Assembly (NCBI GenBank): GCA_036426205.1
Contig: CM071567.1
Coordinates: forward strand, 287,482,145 to 287,546,144
Reading direction: 5' to 3'
Source of the DNA: Ascaphus truei
Lineage: Eukaryota; Chordata; Amphibia; Anura; Ascaphidae
Length of the DNA stretch: 64,000 nt
Part shown: positions 1 to 10,319 of the stretch, in pieces
Position numbering within the stretch: the stretch's first letter is position 1
How the letters are laid out: each line of letters opens with the position of its first letter
Notes under the pieces: model-generated
The model's database searches: none
Told to the model about the DNA's origin: nothing
The model's input: only the letters and a program-made list of their open reading frames with translations
Program-made: the position numbers and the translations under genes

Positions 1-434
1 TGGATGGAGAGATGACCCAGGGTGGGGTTGGGTCAGAGATTGACAATAATATGAATCATGAGGACCCCCAGGAGGGAACCACTCAAAGGGGCTCTCCGAA
101 GCAGTGAGCATCTCCCGGGGGAGCTACGGGTAAAGAGCTCGGCAAGCAAATGCCCAATACGGTGGGTCTTGAAAATTCTACGTTGGACCCGCAGAGTCCA
201 TGTTTTGTGCCTTTCAATGATCATGCAGAGACTGTAACTCCCACAAGGGAAGAGGCCGAGCCTCAGGACTGTGATGGTCATTCTCCCGAGGGAGTGACTG
301 AAGAACAGTTAAGATGAAGTCAGAGAGTTGGACAGCCTCCAATGAGGATGACCTATGACCAGTTCGGGGCACCCCATTATGAGGCTCAGCAGTGCTCGCA
401 ACCGAGTAAAGTCAGTTATCTTTATGTTCAGTGA
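1..434 (+). pseudogene. C-terminal end of an LTR-retrotransposon pol, decayed
   Basis: The frame running through about 240-434 reads as the basic tail often seen at the end of Ty3/gypsy-like polyproteins, with the segment RVGQPPMRMTYDQFGAP (about 324-374). One in-frame TGA at about 312-314 sits where an Arg codon (CGA) would fit, so the copy is dead. Bases 1-240 have no continuous frame. A purine-rich run (about 553-563) follows and then an LTR-like sequence, the normal order for a 3' end. The assignment rests on this short motif and the layout. The rest of the element lies before the window. Confidence 0.45.
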
Positions 435-563
435 GATGTATAACCTTATATAGAGTGTGAAATGTATCGTTTACGTATTCATGCATTTTTATTATATAAA
501 TCATTGTACCAGTTGATGTTTAAGTAGTCCAAGCGGGGCCGTTGGAGTCCACAGGGAGGAGGA

Positions 564-1332
564 TGTAGCCAGGCTCCCCAGACTCACCCTATTGCTATAA
601 TGCGGGGAGAATAGGGAAGGTTGCAGCAGTGCAGAGAGCGCTCCGGCGTACCGGAGGCTCCGCAGTATCAGAGCGCGATCAGGGCACCGCCATGTTGAAT
701 GCTCACGCAGGCACGGCGACCGTGGAGGTGGCTAGGGAAAAGAGGTCGCGCATGCGCGGCCACAGGTTCCAAAGCCCGCGAAAGAGGGACGGCTCCTATA
801 GGGTGGAGCATACGGGACTACGAGTCCCAGCAGGCACCGCGAGACCAGGTGATGCCAGAACCGAGCGGGAGGAGGAAGGATGGCTCTATGTATAGGGAGG
901 CCAACAGCCCCTACACTAGGCCTTATACCCCGGCCCAGTTAGGCCCTGAGTCCCCGTAGAGTGGAGCGCATGTAGGGACCGACCCCAGTAAGGTTACTGT
1001 TCCCCTTTACTGTGCTTCAGAGAATCATAAGTACAGAGACAGTTGCATTGTCTGGCCAGAGGTTTGGGCTCAGAGGGGTGGGGAAACACTGAGTGTGGGT
1101 ACTGGACACGGGGTGGGATCATCCGGTGAAGGGGGAAGCGTCCTGCGAGACGCAGTAGTTTAGTGTCTCCTCTAGGGAGGGACACCTGTTGGTTATATGC
1201 ATATTATTGGTTGCGTCAGTAAAGTCATTGGTTATTTTACATGCTGTGTGTGGAGTGATATCTAATATATATATAGTCCTGTGAGGAACCACTCCCCCTC
1301 TGGTGGAAGCCATCGCAGGTGGAGGCGCTGCA
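564..1332 (+). mobile_element. 3' LTR-like repeat of the upstream retrotransposon
   Basis: The block begins with TGTAGCC directly after a purine tract and ends near GGTGGAGGCGCTGCA. It is GC-rich compared with the surrounding intron. The last 15 bases nearly match the end of the LTR-like block near 58860, and the part around 940-1010 resembles 63310-63400, so several copies of one LTR family may be present. The ends are approximate, and no 5' partner or target duplication can be seen because the element runs off the window. The small ORFs at 629-959 show no recognisable domain and are not called. Confidence 0.45.
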
Positions 1333-1917
1333 CCAAGTAAGAGGTTCTCAATATTCCTGCGAGCGCCCCAGGCTCTCCACGTGGCGGAGGCTCAGGCCCT
1401 GCGAGCCAACAGGTTACACAGCATTGGTAGCGTTCTGTATTTACTAGGAAACAGGGCTACAGAGGTATACAATATGAGGAGGATACAGAGGGGATTACTT
1501 GACGAATGATCTCCGCCTTGTCTTACAATTGTCGGCAAAGTCTGAGGTGAAATGGAGAAAGAAAAACAGGTAACAGATAGTGGTCTTAGTAGAGAGTCAA
1601 AGACAGAGAAGAGGCAGTTGGGGTTAGACTTGTGAGGGTTCATTAGTGATATTTACTGAATATATACATATATATACATATATATGTAGATCTGCACTTA
1701 TGTGTAAGGTGATTGTTTAATGTTTTTATGATTCATTTATATTTGATGCAACTTGTCATGTGTGTTTCACACATTTGGTGTTAGTGTTTGTGGGATTACT
1801 TGACCCCCATGCTTTCTAATACCTCTGACCACATATACACAGGCAACTGCCGGTTTTAGACTGTTTGCCAAAGAAAATCTGTGACCATCTCACAGTGTGA
1901 CGGTACACAGCAGGCTG
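1333..1917. other. intronic stretch, no gene seen
   Basis: AT-rich sequence with a short alternating ATATAC tract near 1662-1687. No exon, RNA gene or clear repeat ends were recognised. Confidence 0.5.
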
Positions 1918-2033
1918 TAATGGCCCATCGGACTAACACAGCGGGGGTCCCTGCGTTTGAATGGGTCTTGCAGCCTAGTAGGATTCCCATTCAAATGCGG
2001 GGACCCCCACTCTGTTAATCCGATGGGCCATTA
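1918..2033. repeat. foldback repeat with the TAATGGCCCATCGG core
   Basis: The arm at 1918-1965 is the near-complement of 1986-2033, with about 20 bases between them. The arms begin TAATGGCCCATCGG and carry a GCGGGGGTCC segment. The same core occurs in the foldback element at 20989-21339, so this is a member, probably incomplete, of one MITE family. Bases 2041-2110 hold a short run of CTGCAGGAATCT-type repeats that may belong to its outer part. Confidence 0.65.
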
Positions 2034-2119
2034 GTCTGTCTGCAGGAATCTCACCACGTGCTGCTGCAGGAATCTCGCAGCACGCTGCAGGAATCTTGCA
2101 GCGTGGGATGGATTTAAGT

Positions 2120-3089
2120 GCAGAATTCTCAAGGCAAGCAGTCTGCAACCGTCAGTTGCAGCTGTATATGTACATTCTTTCTTGTAATATGACTTAATTC
2201 TTGGTGTTATATAGCAGTATTTATCTTTGAAGTTTCTTAGAATGTATAATAATAATAACAGGACAAGATTTTTTTAGTCAAATATACTGTATATAGCTTT
2301 TACTTTTTTGTATACATATTTTGGTGACATAATGAGCCCGATGTGTAAAGAAAAAAGAATTAAAGCTGAAAATGTTACACTTGAGGGTGGGTATTTTAAT
2401 GTATTTCCTCACTTTTTTGTTTTGTATAGCCATCACTCTACCTGATGGAGGCGGTGACTCTCGAAATGTGTTTTCTCAGCAAAAATAAAAAGATATTTTT
2501 TTGTAATTTCCTTGTGAACATATCTAATTTTTTGAGTGCTATCAATGTAAAAACTTTTTCTTACCTAAATTGGGATAGTGAAGGACTCCCATCTTGTTGA
2601 AACTGCACTGCATGTTCAAGCAAGACGCTATATTGTGTTTATAAGACACCGTGAACCCCACTTTCACTTTTATTTATTTATATATATATGTGTGTATTTG
2701 TAATTGGCAAATGTTATTTTCATTCTATTGCCATAGCCTACAGACATACAATATTATCAATTCTGCCTAAGAGATTGGAAGTCATTTTTAGATGGGTGTT
2801 GGTTTCGTATGTGTGGGTAATGGGGTTACATGTCTCAGGTGGGGGTTGAGGCCCTTATTTCAGGATCAGGAAGAGAGTAATGCCATGGTATATGAAGATA
2901 AGGCAGTTATATCTTGAAATAATGGGATATTAACTTTATCCTTATGACATCAATGGTGGCCGCCATTTTTGCATACAATTAGTCTAAGGAATAAGGGGTT
3001 AAAGTCCATTTGTATTTGAGGTAATGTCATATTTTTGCAATGATTTAATAGAGCTTAGTGAATATACTCTAGGCCTATGTGAGAGTTAC
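2120..3089. other. intronic stretch with one degenerate hammerhead-like motif
   Basis: Mostly AT-rich intron. At about 2441-2475 CCTGATGGAG is followed by CTCTCGAAATGTG. This has the order of hammerhead core elements, but there is an extra base in the core and only a three-pair stem II, so at best it is a decayed copy. Nothing else was recognised. Confidence 0.35.
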
Positions 3090-3251
3090 AGATGTAACCA
3101 AGGTTATTGCAAAGCTCATAATGCAGAATATCGCATTGTAATGCAGAATATCACAGATTTTCTCTAGGATTCAATGGCAATGATAACGCAGAAGGTCTCA
3201 GAATATCCCAATTAACGCGCCAGTGGGGGTGGAATAACCTTGGCTACATCT
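3090..3251. mobile_element. short MITE with 19-bp terminal inverted repeats
   Basis: AGATGTAACCAAGGTTATT at 3090-3108 is matched inverted by AATAACCTTGGCTACATCT at 3233-3251, one mismatch in 19. Inside are two copies of AATGCAGAATATC. The element is 162 bp and non-coding. The target duplication is not clear, so no superfamily is proposed. Confidence 0.65.
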
Positions 3252-3475
3252 CTATAGTAAAACGTGACTTTTTCAACTGCTGTAGGTTAGCAATTGTAAA
3301 TACTGTACGATTAGTGGTCATAGGACAGTTTCCTGTGGTACACAGAGTAGGATGGCTCAAAACTTTCTTCTTACTTTATATTTCATTACTTTTTACTGAT
3401 TTTATATTCCTCGTATATGTAATATTATCTGCAATCATTAAGTTTGACAATCTTTTTTTTTTTTTTTTCTAATAG

Positions 3476-3623
3476 AGTACAAAAATGTTCCAATATCAAT
3501 CATCTGGATGCACACATTTTAGCCAGTGCATTTTCTTCGTGCTTATTTCAAACACAAGGACATAATAATGAAGAAGTATGCGTTGTAGAGGATCTAATTA
3601 TTCATTATGTAAAGATTTTACAT
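3476..3623 (+). CDS. arap2: ARAP exon: C-terminal part of the RhoGAP domain
   Basis: A 148-bp exon preceded by a T-rich tract ending TAATAG and followed by the donor GTAAGTAC. The first base completes a codon begun in the previous exon, and the last codon is complete. The open frame has the segments INHLDAHILASAFSSCLFQT and VVEDLIIHYVKIL, matching the last helices of ARAP RhoGAP domains. ARAP proteins are phosphoinositide-dependent Arf GAPs with a Rho GAP module that act at membranes on focal adhesions and endosomes. ARAP2 is known for a RhoGAP lacking the catalytic Arg, but that residue would be in an earlier exon and cannot be checked here. ARAP2 is favoured over ARAP1/ARAP3 from the remembered sequence and the large introns; the paralogue is less certain than the family. 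Confidence 0.78.
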
Positions 3624-3917
3624 GTAAGTACAATTTAGATGTTGTATGTCTATGTGTTGTATGCAAGTGTTAAATGCTGTCTAGTCCATTTCAGTACAAT
3701 TTTTAAGATAAACATTTATATTAAAATATATATGTAACACTCTCCTTACATTCCCAAAGTATGTGAAACACCCCTTCCCCGGCCATGGGGGTAAATCACT
3801 GGTTAGTTAATTGTCAGGAATGCTACTTCTCATAGACATTTGTAAATAAAAACGGAAAATGTATTTAACATACAGTATGTAGACCCGATACATAAAACCC
3901 TGTTAAATTGGAGTTAA

Positions 3918-4392
3918 AGCTGCAGTTCAAGCTGCCGTTTAAAAAAAAAAAAAAAAAATTTTTTTTTTTCATTCAATTTGTGCATCAATACAATCAACAC
4001 ACTGACAAGTGATTAGCTAAGTTGTCTATTCATCTGTTTTCCTGTAATTGATCGCTGAATATTCGGCTCGGGGGTTCTTTACATCACTGTTTGGACTGCA
4101 GAAGATGCAAAGTTCTATGTGGAAGATCATGTGACCAGTCACTAGATACAATTGGTGCACTGCTAGAGACAGGGCAGGTCTCAAGAGCCAGAGCCTGTCT
4201 CAGAAAAGGGAGGGGATGTGACTTTGTAAATGGTTGCTATAGAAACAAAAATGCTTGTTACAATACATTAGAATACATTAAAATACATTAAAAATGTTTT
4301 GTTTTTTTAAATGCTACAATTATTTTCTCATAGTACAGAACTGATTTATTAAAAAAAAAACACACATGTAGGATATTGCTTGAACTGTAGCT
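3918..4392. mobile_element. MITE with TTAA target duplication, copy 1
   Basis: The element starts AGCTGCAGTTCAAGC and ends GCTTGAACTGTAGCT, a near-perfect terminal inverted repeat. Both ends abut TTAA (3914-3917 and 4393-4396). TTAA targets are used by piggyBac and by Kolobok/T2 transposons, the latter common in Xenopus. No transposase is encoded. An A17/T10 run lies near the left end. The ORF at 4091-4291 lies in repeat DNA and shows no domain. A related copy is at 12575-12910. Confidence 0.72.
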
Positions 4393-4396
4393 TTAA

Positions 4397-5137
4397 TATC
4401 ACAAACGGTAAAAATAAATGTGACAAGCTTTATTACTGCAATTTAGAGTTGATATTCATTAACAACATGTTAATAACTTTACGGGTGCAATATCCGAGCT
4501 GAAATTGCAATGCGGGAATTAACATGACCGTTAATAATGTGTTAATACTGCAACGCAATAATATTTCTATCCTAAGCTTCTGTAATATCTATTACAGAGC
4601 CCTATAATAGAAACAACATTAACCCGTTTGATGCCTTTGGTTACTAAGTTATACCACAAAAACAGAAAGGCCAGCGCATCATACAAAATGACACAACATA
4701 CTGTATAGTGCAATACCTCAGTGCTTATCTGCTCATGAAAAAGGGTAATTTAGTTAAACCCTTTGGCCAAAAGGTTATAAGCCTGCAGCCACTTCACGGC
4801 ATACCACAGGCACAAAAGGGGTTAATACATTATAAAAACACCACCTATCCCCATTGGCCACCTTAGTTACTAGTAAAGCATTACTACCGGTAAGGTAATG
4901 AAGAGATAAACCCCACTGGCCAACACCCCCAGAGGCCTAAGCATACACCCTGGGGGAACTACCACAATAACCTACCTCGCCTATCCCCACATATAGATGT
5001 ATATTAATGGGGTTATTCATTAAACAGCAATACTGCATTAATTTACTCCAATGTGAGTGTCCATGCAATAATGCCCTGTTTAGCACTATGACACTGTAGT
5101 AAAATACCCCATAAGGAATTTCTCTTATTTTAAACAG
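4397..5137. other. intron before the 5138 exon
   Basis: AT-rich intron with no recognised gene. An antisense ORF overlapping the exon (5221-4937) is a shadow of it. Confidence 0.5.
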
Positions 5138-5206
5138 GTAAGTGCAGAGCAAGTGCAACAAATGGATAGAGAAAACTGTTTTATTACAAAATGGAAAGAC
5201 ATTCAG
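5138..5206 (+). CDS. arap2: ARAP exon: linker between RhoGAP and RA domains
   Basis: A 69-bp exon of exactly 23 codons, phase 0 at both ends. The acceptor is TCTCTTATTTTAAACAG and the donor GTAAGA. The peptide includes EQVQQMDRENCFITKWKDIQ. It joins in frame to the RhoGAP exon before it and the Ras-associating exon after it. An acidic/amphipathic linker ending in TKWKD between these domains is what I recall of ARAP2. It is a short exon, and its support comes from the intact splice sites, the phase match and its place in the domain order. Confidence 0.75.
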
Positions 5207-6024
5207 GTAAGACACAGACATTTTTGGTTGTGAACTGACATTTTATACAAAAGGTGAAAACATATATAAAAATTCACTGCCTACATTTCTGTTGCAATTC
5301 ATATTTGATGTGCCACTATTACATTGGTATGTTTTAAATTGGGTTATATTATGGTAATCCAATTCATATACTCCTTTTAATTCACATTGTGTATATTACA
5401 TGCATGTTATTAATAATAATAACTTTACAGACTCACTGATAATGTGCATATTCTCCACAAGTAGCATCAGGGATGATCGGCCTACGAACGCTTTTCGTCC
5501 AAAAATAATAATATTTTTTTTTTGTAATATTTTTATTATAAAGTGTCAGGAGAATGTTACAGTGATACATTTGAGAAAAAACGTTTTCCTGAATCAATCA
5601 TTCTTAATATGTTGTACAGTATGTAGTTTACTGAGAGATGTTTTCCTCTTCCTTGTAATACAGTTTTGCATTCACCAATGGTATGGATCTCATGTCTAGT
5701 AAAATTAGTGTCAAGTATATTCAACTACTAAATACTATGATACAGATACAGTAGCAGGTGTTATTACCCATGCTAACGCGTAATAAGGCCAAAAAACTCT
5801 TGGTAAATATCAAGGGCATTAGGGATATAATGCACCCATTATTGTTTTTAATGGTGCCTGTGATAAAACTAGTGTTAATTAATTGCCAGGAGTAATAATG
5901 TTGGCTGTGCCTGTACTATATCCAAAATGAATACTTTGCCTGCTTCACTACTGTATGTCCATCCAGCCAGTGTTTCAGAATAATCTCTAGGTCCCATGCA
6001 TCTCATTCGTCTTCTACTCTCAAT
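5207..6024. other. intronic stretch, no gene seen
   Basis: AT-rich intron. The 99-codon ORF at 5400-5699 has no recognisable domain and includes T-rich low-complexity sequence. No repeat ends were identified. Confidence 0.45.
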
Positions 6025-6608
6025 GGGGGTCATGCACTAAGCAGTGATAAGTGGGTTTTCTGGGTGCTACATTGGCGGCTAAACGAATTCTCAGGCGGCC
6101 TGCACCGCGGGTAATTTAAAACCCCGTGCAGACGCGGCCGTTTTTTTTTTCCTGGCGCCGCAGGCGCTTCCCAATGTTCAGTGCATTAGCGCTGAATGGG
6201 GAAACAGGCCGCGCGCGGCCGCAAGATGCCAGCCAAGTTCGCCAGCCGAAAAAAGCCCTGAAAAATGACAGGTATCTGTTAGAATGAAGCTGGCCGCAGC
6301 AGAATACACAAAGCAGTGATAAGTGCTTTTAAGTGAGATACATGCCTTTATAGCGTGATACTGCCTGTTGTGAGATTCACAAAGCAGTGATAACACTGCA
6401 GTATTGTGCTATAATGGCATTTTTTCCCACTTAAAAGCACTTATCACTGCTTTGTGAATCTCATAGCAGAGAGTATCGCGCTATAAAGGCATTTATCTCA
6501 CTTAAAAGACTTATCACTGTTTTGTGAATCTCACAGCAGGCAATATCAAGTTTTAATGGCTTTTTATTTCACTTAAAAGCACTTATCACTGCTTAGTGCA
6601 TGACCCCC
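6025..6608. mobile_element. DNA transposon (MITE) with long TIRs and internal palindromic repeats
   Basis: GGGGGTCATGCACTAAGCAG (6025-6044), continuing TGATAAGTG, is matched inverted by the end at 6580-6608. AAT flanks both ends, which could be a 3-bp target duplication. Inside, motifs such as CACTTATCACTGCTTTGTGA and its complement recur several times (about 6305-6600), so much of the element is built from copies of its own end. A GC-rich segment at 6080-6240 is unlike the rest. Non-coding. A PIF/Harbinger relation is possible from the 3-bp duplication but unproved. Confidence 0.68.
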
Positions 6609-7569
6609 AATGTATCTTCAAAATATTTTGCCCTAGCATAACTTCCTCTCTGTTGAGTCTTCTGCATGCTAATCTAGCTTTAAACATACTGTACACTAAA
6701 AATGAAGCAGAATTTTTCTTTTGAGTATTTATCAATAGTAACATTTCTCAGTATGTGGCCAAGTAAATTATCTACTTAAGTAAATAAGTTATGTATTTAC
6801 TTATGTCTACAGGCTGCAAAAGTGAAGCAAGGCCAGTGCAGAAAATAGCACTGTGTTTAATAAAGAAAAGGAATCCCAATTAAAGCAATTGGAGATTTCC
6901 CTTTGATAAATCTGGTGCCATTTATTTGCCCTGTATTTGCCCCACTGTTGCAGCCTAATGGTATTGTTCAAAAAGCTCAAAATATTTAACACTATAAAGT
7001 CTGGCAATGTGTTTTCATTACAAATCATATTAAAAGACTACTATTATTATTAGTAGAATTAAGAGGAGGAGGAGAAGGATGTAAGATAACATACTGTACG
7101 TTATTATATATAAATATAGGTACTGTATATGTTTTCCAAGCAGGGTCTTTGATCTCAACTCTCAAGGCAGGGGCCTGAGTAATTCTGTAGTTTTCTCCTC
7201 CTCAAATCGTCTTTTTCTTAATATAAAGCAAAATATATGTTTTCCTTATCTGATATTAAGCATGGAATTTGTATTCCAAGCCCAGATCATTTATGGTGTG
7301 TACGGTTAAAGTAAGAACATCTTTTTTTCTCTGTGTATATTTGTAGAGCAGGACTGTCAAACTTGCAGCCCACAAAGTGTCACCATTCAGCCCACATCCA
7401 CTCATCCTACTGTGGTGAGAGCTGGGACAACTATGGGCACACATGCAATGTGTATATATATTGTTAAACTAAGTAAGCTTTGGTTACCTTGCTCTTGAGA
7501 AAGGATCCAGTTAAAATGTTGAGCTTGTCTTTAAATCCACCTTTTTGACTTACTGTGCTTACTGTACAG
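6609..7569. other. intronic stretch, no gene seen
   Basis: AT-rich intron with no recognisable exon or RNA gene. The small ORFs on either strand have no domains. Confidence 0.45.
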
Positions 7570-8030
7570 TATATACTGTATATAAGACAAAAAGAGTGCG
7601 CACACCCCATAGTGTAAAAATGTACAACCCCTTAATAAAAAAGCAGGGGGAGGGAAAAAAGTGCAATCATCAAGTGTGTGATAGTGAAAAGTAAAATCAG
7701 TGTGTGATATATTCACCATCCAGCAATCCTGCAAATGCAGACAAATCAGTCCTCTCTGTCCTCTCATGAACGAATACTGTAAGTAGTTCTGGAGAGAAAG
7801 TCTAACAAAAGGGTCCGCTATAAACTCAGACCTGAGAGTCCGAAAAGAGAGGAACACTTTTACAGTACATCAGGACTTTGAATCTCGTGGCCTGTTGTCA
7901 CCAAGAGCAGGACACAGCATCGTTGAGCTCCGATTGCATAATGTGTAGCCCAACGTGTTTCGTCACAAGATAACAACTTCAGGAGTTGTTGTTGCCTGAT
8001 TATGTCTGTTTTGTATTTCACACACATTTC
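7570..8030 (-). repeat. hammerhead-like motif repeat
   Basis: The block from about 7580 (AAAAAGAGTGCGCACACC) to about 8000 ends with a hammerhead-like motif on the - strand (7947-7990). It has CTGAAGT, a stem II that pairs mostly through G-U wobbles, GAAAC, then ACGTTGGG. The layout, about 350 bp of leader before the motif, resembles the repeats at 8430 and 10320. The core differs from consensus at its last base (T instead of A), so cleavage activity is doubtful. The ORF at 7531-7857 (-) is not considered a gene. Confidence 0.45.
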
Positions 8031-8063
8031 ACTATTTTTTCTGGCACTGTTATGCGCCCTTAA

Positions 8064-8179
8064 ATTAGCACTATTTTATTGTCTTAATATACACCACTAT
8101 TAGCACTATTTTATTGTCTTAATATACACCACTACATTGTTTACATATAATTTTGTTTTTACCTTTTTGATGATACTTT

Positions 8180-8214
<35 letters not shown>

Positions 8215-8325
8215 GGGAACTGATAAAGTATCATCAAAAAGGTAAAAAAAAAATATATGTAAACAATGTATTGCTGTAGTGGTGGTGTAGTGGTGTATTT
8301 AAGACAATAAAATAGTGCTAATTTA
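8064..8325. repeat. AT-rich inverted repeat around a (TA)n centre
   Basis: The arm ending near 8186 (with ACATTGTTTACATATA and ACCTTTTTGATGATACTTT) is complemented by 8222-8325. The centre is a TATATA run. The left side also holds a tandem duplication of a unit containing TTAGCACTATTTTATTGTCT (about 8064-8131). It could extrude as a cruciform. Non-coding, with no TIR family assigned. Confidence 0.65.
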
Positions 8326-8339
8326 TATATAGTGCTATT

Positions 8340-8354
8340 TTATATAGTTACTCT

Positions 8355-8396
<42 letters not shown>

Positions 8397-8429
8397 GCAC
8401 TATTTCTATTGTATATATATATATTATAG
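8340..8429. repeat. (TA)n microsatellite
   Basis: Alternating TA tracts at about 8351-8393 and 8414-8428 with short interruptions. Confidence 0.8.
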
Positions 8430-8690
8430 CAAAAAGATAAAGAACAATAGGCACTCCGTCGGGTAAATCAATATGGTGGCTGCAAATCCTGTATAGTACA
8501 AATAGGCAAAACGATACAGTGTAAGGGCGAATATCAGAGGCAGCACTCCAAAAGGTTGTCAAAAGAATATTGTATTAAGACATAATTTCCTACGTTTCGG
8601 TCCTTCGTGCGGGACCTTTCTCATCACCTTGAGAAAGATCCCGCACGAAGGACCGGAACATTGGAAATTATGTCTTGTTAATATTGTACC
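8430..8690. repeat. hammerhead-like motif repeat with inverted duplicate
   Basis: Around 8562-8690 two copies of one sequence face each other: AGACATAATTTCCTACGTTT on the left and its near-complement on the right, meeting at about 8630. On the - strand the left copy reads GATGAGAAAGGTCC, then GGACCGAAACGTAGG. This gives a perfect 5-bp stem II (GGTCC/GGACC) followed by GAAAC. The right copy on the + strand has CTTGAGAAAGATCC and GGACCGGAACATTGG, with stem and core mutated. The leader at 8430-8560 resembles those of other hammerhead repeats here. Confidence 0.6.
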
Positions 8691-8699
8691 CAATTGTAC

Positions 8700-9340
8700 A
8701 GTGTGAGTAAAGTCCACAGTGTGGATGTGAGACATGGGATAAATGTATTACTAATAGCCTCTAACCAAACACATTTACCCATGGATATACTTGATACATA
8801 TAGCTGCAGCGGCCGATATTCTAAAAATTCGCCCGGTGCACCGCTCGGAATACCCCTGGAATGGCGCGTGATGTTTTCCAACCGTACCGCCTTAAGACGC
8901 GAGTGCGGCGAGTACAGAAAATGGCATTTTAGAGTTCTGGGTTTTAAACATCTTAAATTGACACAGTAGCACAGTACTGTACACATTGCAATTCATTAAT
9001 TTCATTGCACCCAAAGAAACAGAATCCATGAAATTCAACAAAGCAATTGCGATAAGCGCGGGTGCCTCGGGCAATTGGCCACGTTCATGCTGTGTTGAGA
9101 ACAGCAGAGCACACGAAATCGGTGCAGTGAAGTTTTAGAATAACGGCCACTGAAGCTGTAATCAAAAATAAACAGCTATTCAAACAAATCGATAAGAATA
9201 AAGGGGTAAAGTCCAATGCCAGAAGATGATAATAAATCCGGATTGGAGCGAACTGCAGCTTCAGAAGAGATGTTGCCACATCAAAGATACTTAAAAGAAA
9301 AAAGAAGCGCAAGCTCCATAGCATATCACTGTATGGTTAA
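8700..9340. other. intronic stretch of mixed composition
   Basis: A GC-richer block at about 8800-8910 (GCAGCGGCCG, CGCCCGGTGCACC) suggests an old repeat whose ends I cannot define. The overlapping ORFs on both strands at 8678-9324 have no domain. Confidence 0.35.
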
Positions 9341-9973
9341 ATTTAATAGGACAAAAATTTAAGGAATTCAATTAGTGTCAATTAGAGTCATTGCTGGGTG
9401 TGCTGACGTCAAGTACCAGCGCCTGGCGCCGGGCTAAGCAGCGCGTCACCCGTCGGGCATGCGCAGCGGAGTACCAAGCTGAGCCGGGGAGCCAGTAGAG
9501 TACCAAGACTGCGCATGCGTCTATGCACAGAATCAGTCGGAAAATCTCTCAGGCAACCACAGACGCCAGCCTACAGCCCGCGCATGCGCAGCGCACTGCC
9601 GCGCTTACAGGAGCAACACCGAACACCCGGCAGGGCCAAGAGAATTGTATACTATAATAGAAGTGTGGCTATGGTATAACTGACCAGGGCCACAGATAAG
9701 CTGGCCAAAAAGTTGTGCATACAAACACTGCTGATCTGCAATAAGGCACAGGGCAGACAAACACAAACAGAGGGAAGTGAGGGTGTGCAGGGGAAGTGAA
9801 AGAACCATGGATAAAAGGTGACAACCACATGTCAAGAAACACAATAATTTTTCCAGTTGCTATATGCTTTTCTGTGGAGGGTTTTTTTGTCACTTTTTTC
9901 CCCACACCATAACTTAACTAATGTGTGGTGGATACCTATTCAAACTCCAAATTGCAAAGCCAGTATAACCAAT
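9341..9973. repeat. GC-rich repeat upstream of the hammerhead ribozyme
   Basis: The segment at about 9400-9605 is strongly GC-rich (CAGCGCCTGGCGCCGGGC; GCGCATGCGC) and differs from the surrounding intron. It probably belongs to the repeat carrying the ribozyme at 9974-10017, but no end or target duplication was identified. The ORFs at 9605-9905 (-) are not credible genes. Confidence 0.35.
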
Positions 9974-10017
9974 CTCACACTGATGAGACCCAAAAGGACG
10001 AAACAGCTGTCTGTGGG
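9974..10017 (+). ncRNA. type I hammerhead ribozyme, near-canonical
   Basis: All conserved elements are present in order. Stem I is CTCACA (9974-9979) with TGTGGG (10012-10017), six pairs including one G-U. The core CTGATGA is at 9980-9986. Stem II is GACC/GGAC around a CAAAA loop, with one A-A mismatch. GAAA is at 10000-10003. Stem III is the self-complementary CAGCTG (10004-10009), followed by T10010 and the cleavage-site C10011. The spacing matches the minimal ribozymes of the Schistosoma Sm1 family and of Penelope-like elements. In those, the very short stem III works best when two copies pair. The sequence supports a self-cleaving RNA; activity itself is inferred. Confidence 0.8.
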
Positions 10018-10319
10018 TAGGTTTATTGGCTATGCATCTTAACCCAGGCTGTGCTGAAAAGCTGTGCAATGCAGCAAGCATAAGCTCATAGTGATCCATG
10101 TCAAAATGGATTTGAAGCAAAAGGTGGCACTGTGTGCTCATTTTCAAGTCATTTCCCAGAATTCCTTGCTGCATTGGAAGAAGTGTATGCTGGGCGATAA
10201 TGGTGAAAGGCAGGGTTGCATATCTGTCTAAGACATGCAAATAAGCACACAGTAAATATTTCCATTTGCTATATAATGTATATCTCTATAGATATATATA
10301 GCCAATATTGCCTTTTTCA
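10018..10319 (+). repeat. sequence downstream of the hammerhead ribozyme
   Basis: This probably continues the ribozyme-bearing repeat (CCCAGGCTGTGCTGAAAAGC, GGCAGGGTTGC). It ends in AT-rich sequence with TATAGATATATATA near 10290. The boundary was not identified and no coding sequence was seen. Confidence 0.3.

Noticed and set aside
1..3475. Upstream RhoGAP exon
   Set aside because: No segment with splice borders, correct phase and RhoGAP-like residues was found.
4937..5221. 94-codon antisense ORF
   Set aside because: It overlaps the 5138-5206 ARAP exon in antisense. The + strand reading has splice sites and phase matches.
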